From: Mycolicibacterium chubuense NBB4
GTDB lineage: Bacteria; Actinomycetota; Actinomycetes; Mycobacteriales; Mycobacteriaceae
Length of the DNA stretch: 64,000 bases
Reading direction: 5' to 3'
NCBI RefSeq assembly: GCF_000266905.1
Contig: NC_018022.1
Span: 124,001 to 188,000 of the forward strand
A program made the translations under genes and the position numbers. Below the pieces are notes generated by a model, which saw nothing but the letters and a program-made list of their open reading frames with translations, was not told the origin of the DNA and did no database searches. Shown piece by piece: positions 18,978 through 26,597 of the stretch; position 1 is the first letter of the stretch, and each line of letters starts with the position of its first letter.

Positions 18978-19025
18978 ATGGGGCCTCGCCGACCACTCGG
19001 TGGTGAGCAGTCGACGAGACCCCAT
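18978..19025 (-). terminator. intrinsic terminator of the 106-aa gene
   Basis: ATGGGG and CCCCAT arms with inner CTCG/CGAG pairs and a nested GACCAC/GTGGT(G) stem form a strong hairpin. On the minus strand it is followed at once by TTTTTG. It lies 10 bp after the stop of the minus-strand gene ending at 19035. Confidence 0.75.
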
Positions 19026-19034
19026 GGTGGCGCG

Positions 19035-19355
19035 TTAGTGCGGCGGCAAGGCGTCGAGGATCAGCTGTGCGAGTTCCTCGCCATTGGGCAGCGGGAGCCG
19101 GTCGGCAGCGGCGCAGATCGCGTCGCATTCGGCCGACCCGCAGGCGCATTCGGTGTTGGTGGCGCTCTCGTCGGATTGCGCGCTGTCAAGGGCGTATCCG
19201 TCGACGGCGGCCGCGTCGACGATCCAGCGGGTGCGGTCATCGGAGAGCCTGAGGTACACGCGAACTGATTGTTCGATGTAGTGAGTGCCGTCCGGTTCGT
19301 AGGAGTAACGCGGGGTGTGTCCGTCGCGCCGCTGGGTGGGCTCGGGGTAGGTCAT
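19035..19355 (-). CDS. hypothetical 106-aa protein with Cys cluster
   Basis: A small cytosolic protein of unknown function. The N-terminal half carries aromatic-rich strands (YSYEPDGTHYIEQSVRVYLRL) and the C-terminal half a Cys cluster (CACGSAECDAIC, about residues 70-81) that could bind zinc. The ATG at 19355 follows a leader containing AGAACCC but no strong ribosome site. A strong terminator follows its stop, so it is the end of a transcription unit. Upstream is a 10-bp-stem hairpin that separates it from DUF4192. Confidence 0.55.
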   Translation of the reverse strand: MTYPEPTQRRDGHTPRYSYEPDGTHYIEQSVRVYLRLSDDRTRWIVDAAAVDGYALDSAQSDESATNTECACGSAECDAICAAADRLPLPNGEELAQLILDALPPH

Positions 19356-19390
19356 GATGTGGGTTCTTTCTGGGTGGCTGGTGAATGGGT

Positions 19391-19426
19391 GTGGCCGGCC
19401 ACCTCGGGCGTGAGGCGGCCGGCCAC
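19391..19426 (-). terminator. hairpin between DUF4192 gene and 106-aa gene
   Basis: GTGGCCGGCC (19391-19400) and GGCCGGCCAC (19417-19426) form a perfect 10-bp stem with a 16-nt loop, 20 bp after the DUF4192 stop. There is no T-run, so it could be a GC-type terminator or an mRNA end-protecting structure. Confidence 0.5.
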
Positions 19427-19446
19427 GATGGGGTCGTGCGGGCTGG

Positions 19447-20412
19447 TTACTCGGTGGGCGGCTTGGCGGCGAGTTGGGCGAAGAGCTGGCGGATCTTGGC
19501 CGGCGGGAATGCGGTCTGGACCGCGGTGTCGAGCAGGGCGACCAGGGTGGTGTCGGGTCGGCCGGCGGCCACGGCGGTGGCGTGCGCCTCTTCCAGGGCG
19601 ACGCTGGTGCGCACGGTGTCGTTGCCGCAGTAGAAGCACGCGGCGGCCAAGGCGAGCGCTTCGATGCGGGCATGGCCGCGCAGCTGTCGTGCCAGGCGGG
19701 TCCAGACAGCGGCGCCGGTCTCGGGGTGCGCGGTGCTGATGATGAGCAGGGCGTCACGGTGACTGACGTTGACGGTGATGAGCAGCCCGGCGTCGGCGGC
19801 CAGTTGTGGTGTGAGGGTGGCGGGGTCCTCGAAGGCCTCGGACATGCCGACGATGGTGTGGGTGATGAACTCGGGGGTGTCGGTTTCGGTGTCGGGGGCC
19901 GGGGCCTGTTCGGTGGGGGCGAACTCGGCGGCGATGTCGTCGCGGGTGTTGCGCACGATGCGGCCGTGCTCAACGGCCATCTGCAGGCCGATTTCGGAGG
20001 TCCGGTAGTCGACGGTGGCGCCTGCCTCGCCGGTGTCGATGTCGGTCCAGGTGTGTCCGGCGTCGATGCGCGGGGTGTGTAGCCGTTTGATGACGGTCGC
20101 GCCGCGGGCGGTGATGTGGCGCTGCAGGGCATCGAGGTGATCGCCGGCGTGAGCTTGATGCTCGCTCTCGGCGATGGCGACGAGCAGGACACGCCGGTGG
20201 GTGCCGTCGTCCTGCCGCAGGGGGAGCTCGTCGACGAATTGGAGCGCGAGGTGCAGGGGTGCGGTGCTGTCGTAGCGGGCAATCACGTACACCGTGCGCC
20301 GATCGCCGAGGTCGTCGAAGACGAGTCCCACGATGCTGTTGGTCGGGATGAATCCCAGCAGTGCGGGGATGGCGGCGATGATGTCGGTGTTGGAGCTCAG
20401 GTTGATACGCAT
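19447..20412 (-). CDS. DUF4192 family protein
   Basis: A 321-aa actinobacterial protein recognised from its N terminus (DIIAAIPALLGFIPTNSIVGLVF) and overall layout. It has a Rossmann-like N-terminal half, a conserved central helix region, and a C-terminal Ala-rich helical stretch containing AAACFYCGNDTVRTSVALEEA. The molecular function of DUF4192 proteins is not established; they are common in mycobacterial and other actinobacterial genomes and plasmids. The ATG at 20412 is preceded by a 30-bp sequence and long hairpin that also precede the 150-aa gene at 18190, suggesting shared regulation. Confidence 0.82.
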   Translation of the reverse strand: MRINLSSNTDIIAAIPALLGFIPTNSIVGLVFDDLGDRRTVYVIARYDSTAPLHLALQFVDELPLRQDDGTHRRVLLVAIAESEHQAHAGDHLDALQRHITARGATVIKRLHTPRIDAGHTWTDIDTGEAGATVDYRTSEIGLQMAVEHGRIVRNTRDDIAAEFAPTEQAPAPDTETDTPEFITHTIVGMSEAFEDPATLTPQLAADAGLLITVNVSHRDALLIISTAHPETGAAVWTRLARQLRGHARIEALALAAACFYCGNDTVRTSVALEEAHATAVAAGRPDTTLVALLDTAVQTAFPPAKIRQLFAQLAAKPPTE

Positions 20413-20432
20413 GTTTCTTCTCCCGTTCGGGT

Positions 20433-20683
20433 GGTGTTGAGTGCGCCGGTTAGCGCTGGGGTTGGGGGGACCGGCAGGGTGGCGCGCGCAACCCCGAAGA
20501 GTCGGCGGCGAACGGAGCAGGGCTTTCGGCCCCGGGTCAATCCCCCGCGCGGCAGCGCCTGGGGATTGACCACGGTTGGGCCGAAAGGGTCACTTGGCCT
20601 GCGTAGTTCGGCGCGGGCGTGGGTTGCGCGTGACGGGTCCCTGTCGGTCATACTTAAGGCCCAGCTGAACGGTTAAAGGTGAG
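20433..20683 (-). ncRNA. candidate structured leader RNA or hairpin element, copy B
   Basis: This is the counterpart of copy A, in the leader of the DUF4192 gene. Stems are 20485-20494 with 20621-20630 (10 bp), 20523-20532 with 20578-20587 (10 bp), and 20535-20545 with 20561-20571 (11 bp). An apical GCGC-GGCA-GCGC hairpin lies at 20547-20558. CGAAGAG (20495-20501) and CGT (20618-20620) flank the first stem exactly as in copy A. In that stem six of ten pairs differ from copy A with both bases changed to keep pairing. The 30 bp at 20433-20462 are identical to copy A, and GGTGAG near 20678-20683 matches its far end. The strand is assumed from the downstream gene. Confidence 0.5.
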
Positions 20684-20757
20684 GGGCTACGGGTCGTCGG
20701 GCCGCAGTGGCCCGCTGACGGCGCCGCGCGCAGCGGGCCTGCGGTCATACTGGGCTG

Positions 20758-20901
20758 ATGGAATCCGAACTGGTGCGCGCGCTCATCGAGGGTGGTGGAC
20801 CGGCGGCGACGCGGTGTATGGCGTGGTTGGTCGACGGCGCAGCGGCTTTATCCGAGGCTCATGTCGAAGTGATGTGGCCAGCCGCGCCGGCGGAGTTGTG
20901 A
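20758..20901 (+). CDS. possible 47-aa small protein
   Basis: A short frame (begins MESELVRALIEGG, ends PAAPAEL) convergent with the protease gene and only 4 bp from its stop. Composition is compatible with a small helical protein, but there is no clear ribosome site and no family is recognised. It may be spurious. Confidence 0.25.
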   Translation: MESELVRALIEGGGPAATRCMAWLVDGAAALSEAHVEVMWPAAPAEL

Positions 20902-20905
20902 TCGC

Positions 20906-21571
20906 TCAGGTGAGGATGTCCAGGGCGGCGCGCAGGCTCGCGAAGCGACCGTAGCGGCGGCTGCTGTCGGCGCTGGCCTTCTCGCCCAGCCAGATCCCGA
21001 TGATGTGGGCCTGGCCGTCGTCGTCGGTCACCCAGACGGGGCCGCCGGAATCTCCAGGGACGCTGGCGGGCATATCGGTGGTCATGAACTGTTCGTCGCC
21101 GTAGCGGTAGGCCACAGTGCCACAATGGGTTCGGCTGGAGACACCGAGACGACAAACGTCTTGGCCGACCTGCACGACCGGCGCCGGGCTATCGGTGGCG
21201 AAGCCGATGGTGCCGCTGGCGGGACGGCTGACGACGTCGGGACCGAAGTCGATAAGCCCGTAGTCGGGGCCGCCCGAACGGGGTGGGGCAACGACGGCGT
21301 TGATGAATCGCCCTGTGGCGCCGGAACTTTCTTCGATGACGTGTCCGGGCTCGTCTGCTTGGCAGTGACCGGCGGTGATGGCGTAAGCGTGGCCGTCGGT
21401 GCCGGTGTAGACGTATCCGGTGGTGCAAAAGGATGCTGAGCCGTCGTCGGTGACGTAGTCGATGCGGTCACCGGGGCTAATCGTGGGGGCCGTGGCCTGT
21501 GCGGCGGGGGCGTGGGGGATCAAGGAAACGCTCACAGCGATAGCGGTCGCAATAACCGTGGTCATCTTCAT
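20906..21571 (-). CDS. secreted trypsin-like (S1) serine protease
   Basis: A 221-aa protein with an N-terminal signal peptide (hydrophobic residues 4-24, ending HAPAAQA). The catalytic triad of S1 peptidases is visible: His in AITAGHC, Asp in DYGLIDF, and Ser in VPGDSGGPVW. Cys pairs around the His and before the Ser motif (C-x6-C region DVCRLGVSSRTHCG) suggest disulfides. It would act outside the cytoplasm. It is last in a run of genes with overlapping stops and starts (DnaB-N-like, 67-aa protein, protease). The ATG at 21571 overlaps the preceding stop by 4 bp. Why a plasmid transfer region encodes an exported protease is unclear; remodelling of the envelope during transfer is speculative. 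Confidence 0.85.
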   Translation of the reverse strand: MKMTTVIATAIAVSVSLIPHAPAAQATAPTISPGDRIDYVTDDGSASFCTTGYVYTGTDGHAYAITAGHCQADEPGHVIEESSGATGRFINAVVAPPRSGGPDYGLIDFGPDVVSRPASGTIGFATDSPAPVVQVGQDVCRLGVSSRTHCGTVAYRYGDEQFMTTDMPASVPGDSGGPVWVTDDDGQAHIIGIWLGEKASADSSRRYGRFASLRAALDILT

Positions 21572-21771
21572 GGTGGGCAGGTTCCTTCTGGGTCGGTGAC
21601 ACCTATGGTGATCTGGCAATCAGGCCGAGCGAAGATGACGTTCGGCGCTGCGCTCGGCTCGGTTGTGCAGGGTTTCGATCCACGCGGCGGCTGGTGGCAG
21701 CGCCCGACAGCGGCCACACCAGCACGGTGGTCGACGGTGCCGTTGGTCCACGGCGCGTGGCACAGGATCAT
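21568..21771 (-). CDS. 67-aa Cys-containing hypothetical protein
   Basis: A short protein (begins MILCHAPWTNGTVDH) with five Cys, and ending GVTDPEGTCPP. It is supported by context: its ATG overlaps the DnaB-N-like stop (ATGA at 21768-21771) and its own stop overlaps the protease start (ATGA at 21568-21571). Two consecutive 4-bp overlaps are unlikely by chance. There is no recognised domain; a small metal-binding or redox protein is possible. Confidence 0.55.
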   Translation of the reverse strand: MILCHAPWTNGTVDHRAGVAAVGRCHQPPRGSKPCTTEPSAAPNVIFARPDCQITIGVTDPEGTCPP

Positions 21772-22382
21772 CGGGCACCGCCGGCGGCCAGCTTGGCGGC
21801 GGCTTCACTGCGGCGCCACAGATCAGCGAGTTCTTCGCGGATGAGACCAAATTGGTTGGTGAGCTCTGTACGGTCGATGTCGGTCTCCGCGAGCTGCTGC
21901 ATGCGTTGGCCGAGGGTGCCGAAGGCACGGCGGTACGCGTCGTCGAGGACCTGGCGGGCCAAGCTGCTGGCCAGCGCGGCAGTGATGTTCTGGGTGTAGG
22001 CGTCGACGAGGTACAGCGCGAGCTGCTTGAACCGAGCGTCGGTGGGCGGCTCGTCGGGGCACCGGGCGTGGCGGGCGGAATGGCGCTTGCCGGCGGCCAG
22101 GACGCTGACCGGGTCGGGCTTTTCCTCGTCGTCGACCAGGCGGCGGATCAACTCGTAGGCCCAGCGGGCGACGGGCTTGGCGATCGCGGTGTCGGGCACG
22201 AGATCCAGCAGCGGCCGCGCCTCATCGGCCGACAGGTAGAGCAGAGCGCCGATGAACTGGTGTTCGGGCTGCCATTGCCGCACAACGCTTTCGGCGAGGA
22301 ACGCATCGGCTTGCTCGGGGGTCTCGGCCAGTGAGTCGGCGCCGGGGACCAGGTGCAGGGTGTGGCGAAGGGCGGCGGTCAT
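21768..22382 (-). CDS. DnaB-helicase N-terminal-domain-like protein
   Basis: A 204-aa protein whose first half resembles the N-terminal domain of replicative helicase DnaB (EHQFIGALLYLSADEARPLLDLV ... ARWAYELIRRLVDDEEKPDPVSV), with no helicase/ATPase core. The second half is helical, with RMQQLAETDIDRTEL. Stand-alone DnaB-N-like proteins occur in actinobacterial plasmids and phages, where they may interact with primase or helicase. The ATG at 22382 overlaps the preceding gene's stop by 4 bp. Assignment rests on pattern similarity only. Confidence 0.6.
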   Translation of the reverse strand: MTAALRHTLHLVPGADSLAETPEQADAFLAESVVRQWQPEHQFIGALLYLSADEARPLLDLVPDTAIAKPVARWAYELIRRLVDDEEKPDPVSVLAAGKRHSARHARCPDEPPTDARFKQLALYLVDAYTQNITAALASSLARQVLDDAYRRAFGTLGQRMQQLAETDIDRTELTNQFGLIREELADLWRRSEAAAKLAAGGAR

Positions 22383-22669
22383 GACTCGGCAGCTCCCATC
22401 AAGTTGCTGGTAGTCGGGGCGACGGTCACCGTCGCAAGGATCGTGGCGGTGCCCACGCACCTCGGTGGGCGCCCGGCGGCGTCGAGCCGGACAAGGGCGA
22501 TGACGGCCGGATTCGTTGCGCTGCAGAGCAGGTCGCTGGTGCGGTGGTCGCCGTGCAGGTAGACATCAGCCTGAATCGCGTAGTCGAGCAGTGCGCGGCC
22601 GGCCTGACCGGGATCGGCGTGGCAGGTTGTGCGCGCGCCCTCGTCGGTGGCGATCGTGAGCTGATACAT
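22379..22669 (-). CDS. ~96-aa conserved plasmid protein (copy 1)
   Basis: This small protein (starts MYQLTIATDEGA) is unknown in function but has a clear diverged counterpart at 41083-41368 in the second backbone (MYTLTIDDHGHD ...). Both lie immediately downstream of an NrdH-type redoxin gene in the same orientation. Shared features are the N-terminal MYxLTI strand, an Ala-rich helix near residue 25, and a late VxxVATIE/CVGTATI strand. The downstream overlap with the DnaB-N-like gene indicates an operon with the redoxin. Confidence 0.65.
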   Translation of the reverse strand: MYQLTIATDEGARTTCHADPGQAGRALLDYAIQADVYLHGDHRTSDLLCSATNPAVIALVRLDAAGRPPRCVGTATILATVTVAPTTSNLMGAAES

Positions 22670-22695
22670 GGCGGCTTACGGGATGTCTGGTGGGT

Positions 22696-22938
22696 TCAGG
22701 CGGCGGTCAGGCTTTTGAGCGCCTTGAGCCGGTCGGGCCGGAATCCGGCGAAGTGCTCGTTGGGCCCGGCGTACACGACGGGTGCCTGCAGGTACCCCAG
22801 GGACATGACGTAATCGCGAGCCTCGTCGTCGACGGACAGGTCGACTTTCTCGTAGGGGATGCCTTCTTTGTCGAGGATGATGAATACCGCGTTGCACTGC
22901 ACGCAGGCGGGCTTTGTGTAAACCGTGATGACGTTCAT
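22696..22938 (-). CDS. nrdH: NrdH-type glutaredoxin-like redoxin (copy 1)
   Basis: An 80-aa thioredoxin-fold protein with the CVQC redox motif (residues 12-15) in the context TVYTKPACVQCNAV. Conserved C-terminal elements are LGYLQAPVVYAG and HFAGFRPDRLKAL, the latter typical of NrdH. NrdH passes electrons from thioredoxin reductase to ribonucleotide reductase; no nrdE or nrdF is nearby. The ATG at 22938 is chosen because AAGGAG precedes it; longer frames are unsupported. The paralogue at 40788 is in mirror orientation. Confidence 0.9.
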   Translation of the reverse strand: MNVITVYTKPACVQCNAVFIILDKEGIPYEKVDLSVDDEARDYVMSLGYLQAPVVYAGPNEHFAGFRPDRLKALKSLTAA

Positions 22939-23388
22939 ATCCGTCTCCTTATCGGTGCTGATCATAGGTCCTATTCTATATTCCTTTTTAACGGTGAGCA
23001 ACGCCTCTGCGAAATATTATTGGGCGAATTTGGCGTGTTTTGTATTGATTTTCACCGATGTCGTGCTATCGCCATTCTCCCACCTAGAGCGGCGCGTTGA
23101 GCGCGCGCCTGCCAGGTGGCACCGCTCGGTTGTTGTCATTACGCTGACCATTCTTTTGGCTCTTCTCGACGCATTATCAGCGACCGGAAAGAACACGCAG
23201 CGCATAGGTCCAGACGAAAATTTTCCTTTCCGCATTGGGCGTCCTTTAAGAACAGCAGCTGGAAACTTTTCGAGCCGTTTACGGCGGTCCCGTGGCCTTG
23301 CGCGCAGGTTCTTTCCGGTCAATGCTGGAATGTGCGAGAATCTCACGTCGCTGCCCTTTCCCGTCCGCCCGTCCGCGGCCGCCCGGTC
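22939..23388. other. AT-rich intergenic region upstream of nrdH copy 1
   Basis: These 450 bp between the redoxin and the ATP-pyrophosphatase-like gene are noticeably richer in A and T than their surroundings. Open frames on the minus strand have basic, low-complexity products and no homologue. Apart from the nrdH promoter nothing is assigned. Confidence 0.4.
22973..23001 (-). promoter_or_regulatory. promoter of the nrdH copy 1 operon
   Basis: On the minus strand TTGCTC (23001-22996), a 17-bp spacer and TAGAAT (22978-22973) fit a sigma-70-type promoter about 35 bp upstream of the nrdH ATG. The second nrdH gene has the same TTGC-17-TAGAAT arrangement at 40712-40740. Confidence 0.55.
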
Positions 23389-24500
23389 TCAGGCGACCAG
23401 GGTCGGCGTGCCACCGGTTACCTGGGCGTACATCGCCTCGAATCCGGGGCGCTGTTTGTCGGCGATGGTGGTGCTGGGCGCCACCACGTAGAAATGCTCG
23501 GCCCAAGGCGCGACGGTGCCTCGCCGGTGACGCCATCCTCGGGTGATGCCGTCTGCAGTGGTTTCGATCTCGACGGGCAGGCGCGTCAGCGCCGCGTCCA
23601 GGGCGGCGACGGGTCCGGTGTGGACTTGGCGCACGCTGCGCGCGATCGCCGGGGTGGCGGCGCGGCGCGGGGTGGCAACCCGACGCACTTCGTAGAGGGC
23701 GTGCGGCTGCGCGGCGATGTGGGTGGTGAAGCGGTCCACGACCTCGGTGAGTCCAGCTGTCCGGACGAGGTCGATGAGGCGTCCTTGAGCGAGCAGGCTC
23801 TGGCGCGGGTTCAGGCACGCGGCGAGGTGTTCGAGGTACAGAGCGCGGGCTCCGGCGTGCGGGTCGCGGCGGCAGCGTTCGAGTGCGTCGGCGCGGCCGG
23901 CCTTGCTGGAGAACTGAAATGGGCAGTATGAGCAGGCTGATTTCTGCCAGCGCAGCCCGCTGACCTGGTGAAGGTAGTCCAGGGCGTCGGTTCGCGACCG
24001 TTGCCACTCGAGGAGGGGATAGACGCCTCGCCGGGTGGCGGTGTTGTAGGCCGTATCGCGCTGTGCGCGGCGTAGCTCTCCGGTTTCAAAGCCGAGGTAG
24101 TGCCGGAATGGCTGGCCGCCGGTGAGGGTGCCGATGATCGGGTCCAGGACAGCGCCTTTGGCGCGTAGCGAGCATCGACGGCTGCCGAGTTGGGGAACGG
24201 TCCCTGCGGCGAGCAGCTCGTCGGAGAGGGCATAGCCGCGGTCGGCGTAGAGGTGGGTCGGCTGGGTGCTGTCGTCGAAGACGCTGATGCCGGCACCGGC
24301 GGCGGTGGTGTTCAGGCGGGAGCGCCCGGCCTGCACCAGACGTACGCGGTAGCGGGCCAGCAAGCGCAGTACCACGTCCTGGGCATCGCGCAGGGTTGCG
24401 GCGTACTCGTCACCGGTGTGCGCGACGACGACCACCAGCTTGTCGAGACCGAACTCGCGGGTGGTCGGCTCGTGCAGCCAGCGCAGCAGGATGGCAGTCG
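23389..24500 (-). pseudogene. 3' part of ATP-pyrophosphatase/PAPS-reductase-like gene split by mercury transposon
   Basis: This is the C-terminal about 370 codons of a PAPS-reductase/ATP-pyrophosphatase (DndC/CysH-like) protein. It begins TAILLRWLHEPTTREFGLDK and contains a Cys motif (SACSYCPFQF) that may bind a metal or Fe-S cluster. The nucleotide-binding SYGxGVDST loop is missing because it lies beyond the transposon at 38759-38852. Joining 24500 to 38759 gives an in-frame 401-aa reading frame (1206 nt). An apparent start inside the element (TTG near 24516) would produce a protein without its P-loop, so this half is probably non-functional. Confidence 0.82.
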
Positions 24501-24527
24501 TTATGTAAACAGTCAAGCTGTCGCAGA
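24501..24527 (+). repeat. left terminal inverted repeat of mercury transposon
   Basis: Reads TTATGTAAAC at the tip and GCTGTCGCAGA at 24517-24527. It matches the right end (38730-38758) in inverted orientation at the first five bases and the 11-bp inner block. The 180 bp from here to the MFS stop contain no gene. Confidence 0.75.
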
Positions 24528-24707
24528 AGGAACGGTGTCGCAGGGCGGCGGCGCCTCGGTGGAACCTACCTCGGGATTCTCCAAGGGCGGGCCTGGTGTG
24601 AATGGCGATTTTCCAGCCGGCCCCTGGTGATCGCTGCGGAGTCGGAGCTCTGTTCGTCGGACTGATGCCAGTGGCCGAGCGTCGTCGCCGGCGCCGAAGT
24701 CCTCGCG

Positions 24708-25973
24708 TCAGCGCCTCTTCTCTTGGTGGTGGCGATGGTCGGTCAGACCGGCTCGGCCGATCAGAGCGGCAGCGACGAGCAGTGCAGCCCCTGCGGCGTA
24801 GACGGCGGTGATCCCTGCCGCATCAGCCAGCCACCCACCCAGCCCGAGGGAGGCCAGGCGGCCGAGTTGCCAGATCAGATCGAAGGCGGCGAAGACCCGG
24901 CCGCGTGCGGCGGGTGGGGTTTCGGCCTGCAGCAGCGAGTTGAAGGTGACTGCGCCGGCAGAGGTGCCCCCGCCGTAGCCGGCCAGGCTGCCCAACGCCA
25001 CCACCGGGACGCGGACACTCGCAAGGACGGCATCTACGGCGGCGCGCAACAGATAGGGTCCGAAAATGAACGCGGGTTTGCGAGGATCGGTGATCAGCCG
25101 GGTCAGCAGTAACGGGCCTGCTGCGGCGCCCACGCCGATGCAGGCCAGCGCGATTCCGTATCCGGCGGGGCCCCTGCCCAGGCGCTCGCGGATCAACACA
25201 ACCAGCAGGGCACTGGTCGCTCCGGCCGACAACGCCGCCAGGGCCTGACCAGCGGCCAAGGCTCGCAGCACCCGGTGCCCGGCCAGCACCCTGATGCCGT
25301 CTCGGGCCTGATGCCACCAGGCGGCACGGGCCGCATCGGCTGCCGGGCGCAGCAGGTGCAGGCGGGACAGCAGCAGCGCCGAGACGGCGAAGCTCGCTGC
25401 GTTCACCCAGAACGCCAGGCCATAGCCGACGGTCGCGACCACGGCACCCGCAGCCGGGGCGAGCACGATCTGGGAGAGCACCGCGGCGGTCCAGATCCCC
25501 GAGTTCCCGGCGATCAACTCCTCCTCGTTCACCAGCGCGGGCAGCGCGGCACTGGCGGCCGGATTGAACAACGCCGACGCTGCGGACATGGCGAACGCCA
25601 CCGCGTAGATGCCCGGCACCGAGCCGGCGACCAGCGGTAGCCCCGCAGCCACCAGCACGCGCGCCAAGTCGGCAACCACCATGACCCGCACCGGCGAGAA
25701 CCAGTCGACTGCCACCCCAGCGAACGGTGCCAGCAGCAGCACCGGGACGATCTCCGCGACGATCACCCCGGCCACACCGAGCCCGGAGCCGGTGCGGTCC
25801 CACACCAGCAGGCCCAACGCCACGGTGGCGAACGCGTCACCCCAGGCAGAAGCGGTGCGCGCCGCCCACAACCGGCGGTAACCAGGATGGGAGAACACCT
25901 GGCGCAGCCCGGTGCCCGCACGTCCTGGCTGGCCGCGGCTCAGCGGACTTTCTCCATGGTGTGCCCGCAGCAA
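24708..25973 (-). CDS. MFS transporter, 12-TM drug/metabolite efflux type
   Basis: A polytopic membrane protein of up to 421 aa with about twelve hydrophobic segments. The N-terminal block (VFSHPGYRRLWAARTASAWGDAFATVALGLLVWDRTGS) is typical of the MFS_3 (enterobactin-exporter-like) group common in actinobacteria. It would export a small molecule by proton antiport; the substrate is unknown. The start is uncertain: the longest frame begins at TTG 25973 and overlaps the 48-aa gene, while GTG 25898 is a shorter option right at the conserved block. It lies downstream of a Cys-rich microprotein and divergent from a MerR-type regulator, so metal- or thiol-responsive expression is likely. Confidence 0.82.
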   Translation of the reverse strand: MLRAHHGESPLSRGQPGRAGTGLRQVFSHPGYRRLWAARTASAWGDAFATVALGLLVWDRTGSGLGVAGVIVAEIVPVLLLAPFAGVAVDWFSPVRVMVVADLARVLVAAGLPLVAGSVPGIYAVAFAMSAASALFNPAASAALPALVNEEELIAGNSGIWTAAVLSQIVLAPAAGAVVATVGYGLAFWVNAASFAVSALLLSRLHLLRPAADAARAAWWHQARDGIRVLAGHRVLRALAAGQALAALSAGATSALLVVLIRERLGRGPAGYGIALACIGVGAAAGPLLLTRLITDPRKPAFIFGPYLLRAAVDAVLASVRVPVVALGSLAGYGGGTSAGAVTFNSLLQAETPPAARGRVFAAFDLIWQLGRLASLGLGGWLADAAGITAVYAAGAALLVAAALIGRAGLTDHRHHQEKRR

Positions 25974-26086
25974 CAGGTGGGGTTGCGGTCGCGACCGTGG
26001 CCTGGGACGGCGCCCTTGGTGACGGTCATCTCACATCCGCGCTCCGGGTCCGGGCGCCGGTACACCTCGCACTCGACTATTGCCAT
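25940..26086 (-). CDS. 48-aa Cys-rich microprotein
   Basis: A very short protein (begins MAIVECEVYRR) with Cys at 6, 18, 38, 39 and 40 and a CCCGH motif near the C terminus, suggesting metal or thiol binding. Support comes from a strong GGGAGG ribosome site with 8-nt spacing, and from the MerR-type promoter/operator directly upstream. It overlaps the possible MFS start by 34 bp, which suggests translational coupling. The family is not recognised. Confidence 0.6.
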   Translation of the reverse strand: MAIVECEVYRRPDPERGCEMTVTKGAVPGHGRDRNPTCCCGHTMEKVR

Positions 26087-26133
26087 GACCTGCGCCTCCC
26101 TTCGGTTTCCGGTCCTACACTGGAGACGCTAAA

Positions 26134-26154
26134 ACCTTCACCCCAGGTGAAGGT
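26134..26154. promoter_or_regulatory. MerR-family operator in divergent promoter
   Basis: A perfect 9-3-9 palindrome, ACCTTCACC-CCA-GGTGAAGGT. Read on the minus strand it lies between TTGACC and TAGCGT with a long (about 20-bp) spacer. That stretched geometry is what MerR-family activators twist into an active form. It would control the 48-aa/MFS genes and the divergent regulator at 26190. Confidence 0.75.
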
Positions 26155-26189
26155 CAAGGCGAGCGGCCGGGACGCGAAGGAGGCAGACG

Positions 26190-26597
26190 ATGGCCCAGGC
26201 GATGACCGTCGGGCGGGCCGCCCAGGCGGCCGGGCTCACCCGTAAGGCCGTGCGCTTGTATGAGGAGCGCGGCCTGCTGCCGCCCGCCCAGCGCACTGCG
26301 GCCGGGTACCGCCTTTACAACCAGGACGACGTCGACACCCTCACCTTCATCCGCCGCGCCCGCGCCCTGGACCTCCCCCTGGACGACATCGGCACCATCC
26401 TCACCCTCCGCCGCGCCGGTCCCACCCCGTGCGGAGCCGTACGGGATCTACTCGACGCCCGGATCGCGGAGATCGACAACACCATTACCGAATTGCTGGC
26501 GCTGCGTGCGAGCCTCACCGCCAGTCGGGACACCGCCGTGGCAGCCGATACCGAGTCGGAACCGAACAGATCGATCTGCCCGATCATCGAACGGTGA
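26190..26597 (+). CDS. MerR-family metal-type transcriptional regulator
   Basis: A 135-aa protein with an N-terminal MerR winged helix (TVGRAAQAAGLTRKAVRLYEERGLLPPA), the AGYRLYN wing, and a dimerisation helix. Potential metal ligands are a Cys in GPTPCGAVRD (about residue 79) and the C-terminal SICPIIER, which resembles the CPLI tail of MerR/ZntR. The middle Cys of the Hg-binding triad is absent, so the inducer may be another metal or a thiol-reactive compound. The ATG has AAGGAGG upstream. It is divergent from the Cys-rich peptide and MFS genes, with the shared operator between them. The mer operon itself appears to be controlled by the ArsR-type gene at 28878. Confidence 0.85.
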   Translation: MAQAMTVGRAAQAAGLTRKAVRLYEERGLLPPAQRTAAGYRLYNQDDVDTLTFIRRARALDLPLDDIGTILTLRRAGPTPCGAVRDLLDARIAEIDNTITELLALRASLTASRDTAVAADTESEPNRSICPIIER

